A stretch of 64,000 bases of DNA, from contig NZ_JAUSRO010000008.1 in the NCBI RefSeq assembly GCF_030811835.1, positions 186,001 to 250,000 of the forward strand, read 5' to 3'. The notes beneath the pieces are model-generated. The model worked only from the letters and a program-made list of their open reading frames with translations, did not search any database and was not told the origin of the DNA. Below are positions 61,789 to 64,000 of this stretch, one piece after another (position 1 is the first letter of the stretch; every line of letters begins with the position of its first letter). The position numbers and the translations under genes are program-made. The DNA is from Variovorax ginsengisoli. Its GTDB lineage: Bacteria; Pseudomonadota; Gammaproteobacteria; Burkholderiales; Burkholderiaceae_C.

Positions 61789-64000
61789 ATGCAAACTGCA
61801 CTGAACACCCCGTCGTCCGCCCGTGCCGCCACCGCGCAGCCCGGCGGCGCCGAGCCTCGCGACACCGCCGGCATGCCCGACAGCAACACGCTGGCGCACT
61901 ACCAGATCCTGCGCCGCAACGGCGCGGTCGTCCCTTTCGAGCCCCAGAAGATCGCCATCGCGATGATGAAGGCCTTCCTGGCGGTGCACGGCACCCAGGG
62001 CGCGGCGTCGGCCAGCGTGCGTGAAACGGTCGACACGCTGACCCAGGCGGTGGTGCGCGCGATGATGCGTTCGCGTCCAGGCGGCGGGACCTTCCACATC
62101 GAAGACGTGCAGGACCAGGTCGAGCTCGGCCTGATGCGCGGCGGCCACCACGAAGTCGCACGCGCCTACGTGCTCTACCGCGAGCGCCGCATGCAGGAAC
62201 GCGCCAAGAAGGGCGAACAGGTCGTGCCCGCAGCGCCGCAGCTGCACGTGCTCGACGGCGGCCAGCGCGTGGCGCTCGACGTGGCCGAACTCAAGGGCCT
62301 GATCGAATCGGCCTGCTCGGGCCTGGGCGACGGCGTCACCGCTGCGCCGATCGAAGCCGAGACGATGCGCAACCTGTACGACGGCGTGCCGCTCGACGAG
62401 GTCTACAAGGCCTCGATCCTGGCGGCCCGCACGCTCATCGAAAAGGACCCCGACTACACCTTCGCGACCGCACGCCTGCTGCTGCACACGATCTTCAAGG
62501 AAATCGTCGGCCGTGAAGTGATGCCCGTGGAGCGCTCGCAGGCCTATGTCGACTACTTCCCGCAATTCATCCAGAAGGGCGTGGACAACGAGCTGCTCGA
62601 TGCGCAACTGCTCACCTTCGACCTGGCCCGCCTGGGCGCAGCGCTCAAGGCCGAACGCGACCTGCAGTTCGACTACCTCGGCCTGCAGACGCTGTACGAC
62701 CGCTACTTCCTGCACGTGCGCAAGACCCGTATCGAACTGCCGCAGGCCTTCTTCATGCGCGTGGCCATGGGCCTGTCGCTGCAGGAAAAAGACCGCGAGG
62801 CACGTGCCATCGAGTTCTACGAAGTGCTGTCGTCCTTCGACTTCATGTCGAGCACGCCCACGCTGTTCAACGCCGGCACGCTGCGCTCGCAACTCTCCAG
62901 CTGCTACCTGACCACGGTCCCCGACGACCTGGGTGGCATCTACGAATCGATCAAGGAGAACGCGCTGCTGTCGAAGTTCGCCGGCGGCCTGGGCAACGAC
63001 TGGACGCGCGTGCGCTCGCTGGGCAGCCACATCAAGGGCACCAACGGCGAATCGCAGGGCGTCGTGCCCTTCCTGAAGGTGGTCAACGACACGGCCGTGG
63101 CCGTGAACCAGGGCGGCAAGCGCAAGGGCGCGGTCTGCACGTACCTGGAAACGTGGCACCTCGACATCGAGGAGTTCCTGGAACTGCGCAAGAACACCGG
63201 CGACGACCGCCGCCGCACGCACGACATGAACACCGCCAACTGGATCCCCGACCTGTTCATGCGCCGCGTGATGGAAAAGGGCAACTGGACGCTGTTCTCG
63301 CCCAACGACGTGCCCGAACTGCACGACCTCTTCGGCGCCGAGTTCGAGCGCGCCTACGTGGCATACGAAGCCAAGGCCGCACGCGGCGAGATCAAGCCTT
63401 CGCGTTCGCTGCCCGCCAGCGACCTGTGGCGCAAGATGCTCACGATGCTGTTCGAAACCGGCCACCCATGGATCACGTTCAAGGACGCCTGCAACGTGCG
63501 CTCGCCGCAGCAGCACGCTGGCGTCGTGCATTCGTCGAACCTGTGCACCGAGATCACGCTCAACACCAGCGACACCGAAACCGCGGTCTGCAACCTCGGC
63601 TCGGTCAACCTGCTGCAGCATCTGAAGGACGGCCAGGTCGACAAGGAAAAGCTCAAGAAGACGATCTCGACGGCGATGCGCATGCTCGACAACGTGATCG
63701 ACATCAACTACTACGCGGTCGAGAAGGCACGCACTTCCAACCTGCGCCACCGTCCGGTCGGCCTGGGCCTGATGGGCTTTCAGGACGCGCTGTACGAGCT
63801 GCGCATTCCGTATGCGTCGCAGGAAGCCGTGGAGTTTGCCGACCGCTCGATGGAAGCGATCTGCTACTACGCCTACTGGGCATCGACCGACCTCGCCCGT
63901 GAGCGCGGCCAGTACTCCAGCTACAAGGGCTCGCTGTGGGACCAGGGCATCCTGCCGATCGACACGCTGGACATGCTTGAGAAGGCACGCGGCGGTTATG
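61789..64000 (+). CDS. nrdA: Class Ia ribonucleotide reductase alpha subunit, 3'-truncated by window edge
   Basis: 737 codons visible, continuing past the window. The ATG at 61789 follows GAGGA by 5 nt. An N-terminal ATP-cone (ILRRNGAVVPFEPQKIAIAM, about residues 40-60 onward) gives allosteric activity control. The catalytic barrel shows SQLSSCYL (redox Cys), the NLCTEI loop with the thiyl-radical Cys and its Glu partner, and NLGSVNLLQHL. It reduces ribonucleoside diphosphates to deoxy forms with NrdB, expected just downstream. About 30 residues ahead of the ATP-cone are low-complexity. Confidence 0.96.
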   Translation, partial: MQTALNTPSSARAATAQPGGAEPRDTAGMPDSNTLAHYQILRRNGAVVPFEPQKIAIAMMKAFLAVHGTQGAASASVRETVDTLTQAVVRAMMRSRPGGGTFHIEDVQDQVELGLMRGGHHEVARAYVLYRERRMQERAKKGEQVVPAAPQLHVLDGGQRVALDVAELKGLIESACSGLGDGVTAAPIEAETMRNLYDGVPLDEVYKASILAARTLIEKDPDYTFATARLLLHTIFKEIVGREVMPVERSQAYVDYFPQFIQKGVDNELLDAQLLTFDLARLGAALKAERDLQFDYLGLQTLYDRYFLHVRKTRIELPQAFFMRVAMGLSLQEKDREARAIEFYEVLSSFDFMSSTPTLFNAGTLRSQLSSCYLTTVPDDLGGIYESIKENALLSKFAGGLGNDWTRVRSLGSHIKGTNGESQGVVPFLKVVNDTAVAVNQGGKRKGAVCTYLETWHLDIEEFLELRKNTGDDRRRTHDMNTANWIPDLFMRRVMEKGNWTLFSPNDVPELHDLFGAEFERAYVAYEAKAARGEIKPSRSLPASDLWRKMLTMLFETGHPWITFKDACNVRSPQQHAGVVHSSNLCTEITLNTSDTETAVCNLGSVNLLQHLKDGQVDKEKLKKTISTAMRMLDNVIDINYYAVEKARTSNLRHRPVGLGLMGFQDALYELRIPYASQEAVEFADRSMEAICYYAYWASTDLARERGQYSSYKGSLWDQGILPIDTLDMLEKARGGY

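Noticed and set aside
61579..63750. A 723-codon open frame antisense to nrdA
   Set aside because: Shadow frame that spans the nrdA promoter; no recognisable domain.

Overview
The window is a contiguous stretch of a high-GC (mid-60s %) betaproteobacterial chromosome. Gene content and order point to Burkholderiales, most likely the Comamonadaceae (Variovorax/Acidovorax-like). The main clues are three Bug/TctC solute-binding proteins, the cox cluster with its small DUF2970, DUF2909 and 36-residue assembly proteins, a GlrK-QseG-GlrR operon, the ffh/cytochrome-c-assembly divergence, and PP0621- and DUF1841-type small proteins. This placement is inference. No rRNA, tRNA, insertion sequence, prophage or CRISPR array is visible, and the first and last genes are cut by the window edges.

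Layout. 1-1.8 kb: the tail of an AcoR-like regulator without an AAA+ domain, then a Bug binding protein. 1.8-11.9 kb: an aa3-type cytochrome c oxidase cluster read leftward (DUF2244, ctaC, ctaD, coxS, ctaG, DUF2970, ctaE, surf1, a Sco-like protein, ctaA, ctaB, sco). 12-19 kb: housekeeping genes (BioC-like methyltransferase, comF, trmL), a LysR regulator, a MaoC protein and the KefF/KefC potassium efflux pair. 18.8-27.7 kb: a surface-glycan locus with wecB, a BcsB-like protein, nfrB and nfrA, plus a convergent DUF4434 lipoprotein. This resembles the E. coli phage-N4 receptor glycan system but adds a BcsB-type periplasmic subunit. 27.9-41.3 kb: an aromatic-acid island that reads as a CoA-dependent hydroxycinnamate (ferulate-type) pathway: esterase, branched-chain-type ABC importer, CoA ligase, crotonase, SDR, amidohydrolase, acyl-CoA dehydrogenase and a MarR regulator. 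A palindrome fills the spacer of a predicted promoter at the start of this island. 41.4-47.8 kb: a TauE/SafE permease, two Bug proteins, pcaIJF and an IclR regulator with an operator-like palindrome between the divergent genes. 47.8-50.7 kb: an ion channel, DUF1841 and miaB. 50.7-56.7 kb: the GlrK/QseG/GlrR two-component operon followed by opgH. The 423-bp gap before opgH carries two TGTC-N10-GAC(A/G) sites, an IHF-like site and a sigma-54 promoter. 56.7-64 kb: an unknown protein, TerC, ffh, a CcsA/HemX-like protein, PP0621, ampD and nrdA, the last preceded by a pair of NrdR-box-like sites.

How the genes work together. The cox cluster makes the oxidase subunits, heme A (ctaB/ctaA), copper-insertion factors (sco, ctaG, probably the Sco-like gene) and SURF1. 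The hydroxycinnamate genes would release, import, activate and shorten phenylpropanoid side chains, and pcaIJF would finish the beta-ketoadipate route to central metabolism. GlrR most likely drives opgH through sigma-54. NfrB carries a C-terminal MshEN-like domain, so glycan synthesis is probably switched by c-di-GMP.

The best candidates for new biology are the NfrAB/BcsB-like/WecB glycan locus and the GlrR-sigma54-opgH regulatory region. A run of genes whose -10 box lies 6-7 nt before the start codon (likely leaderless mRNAs) is also notable.
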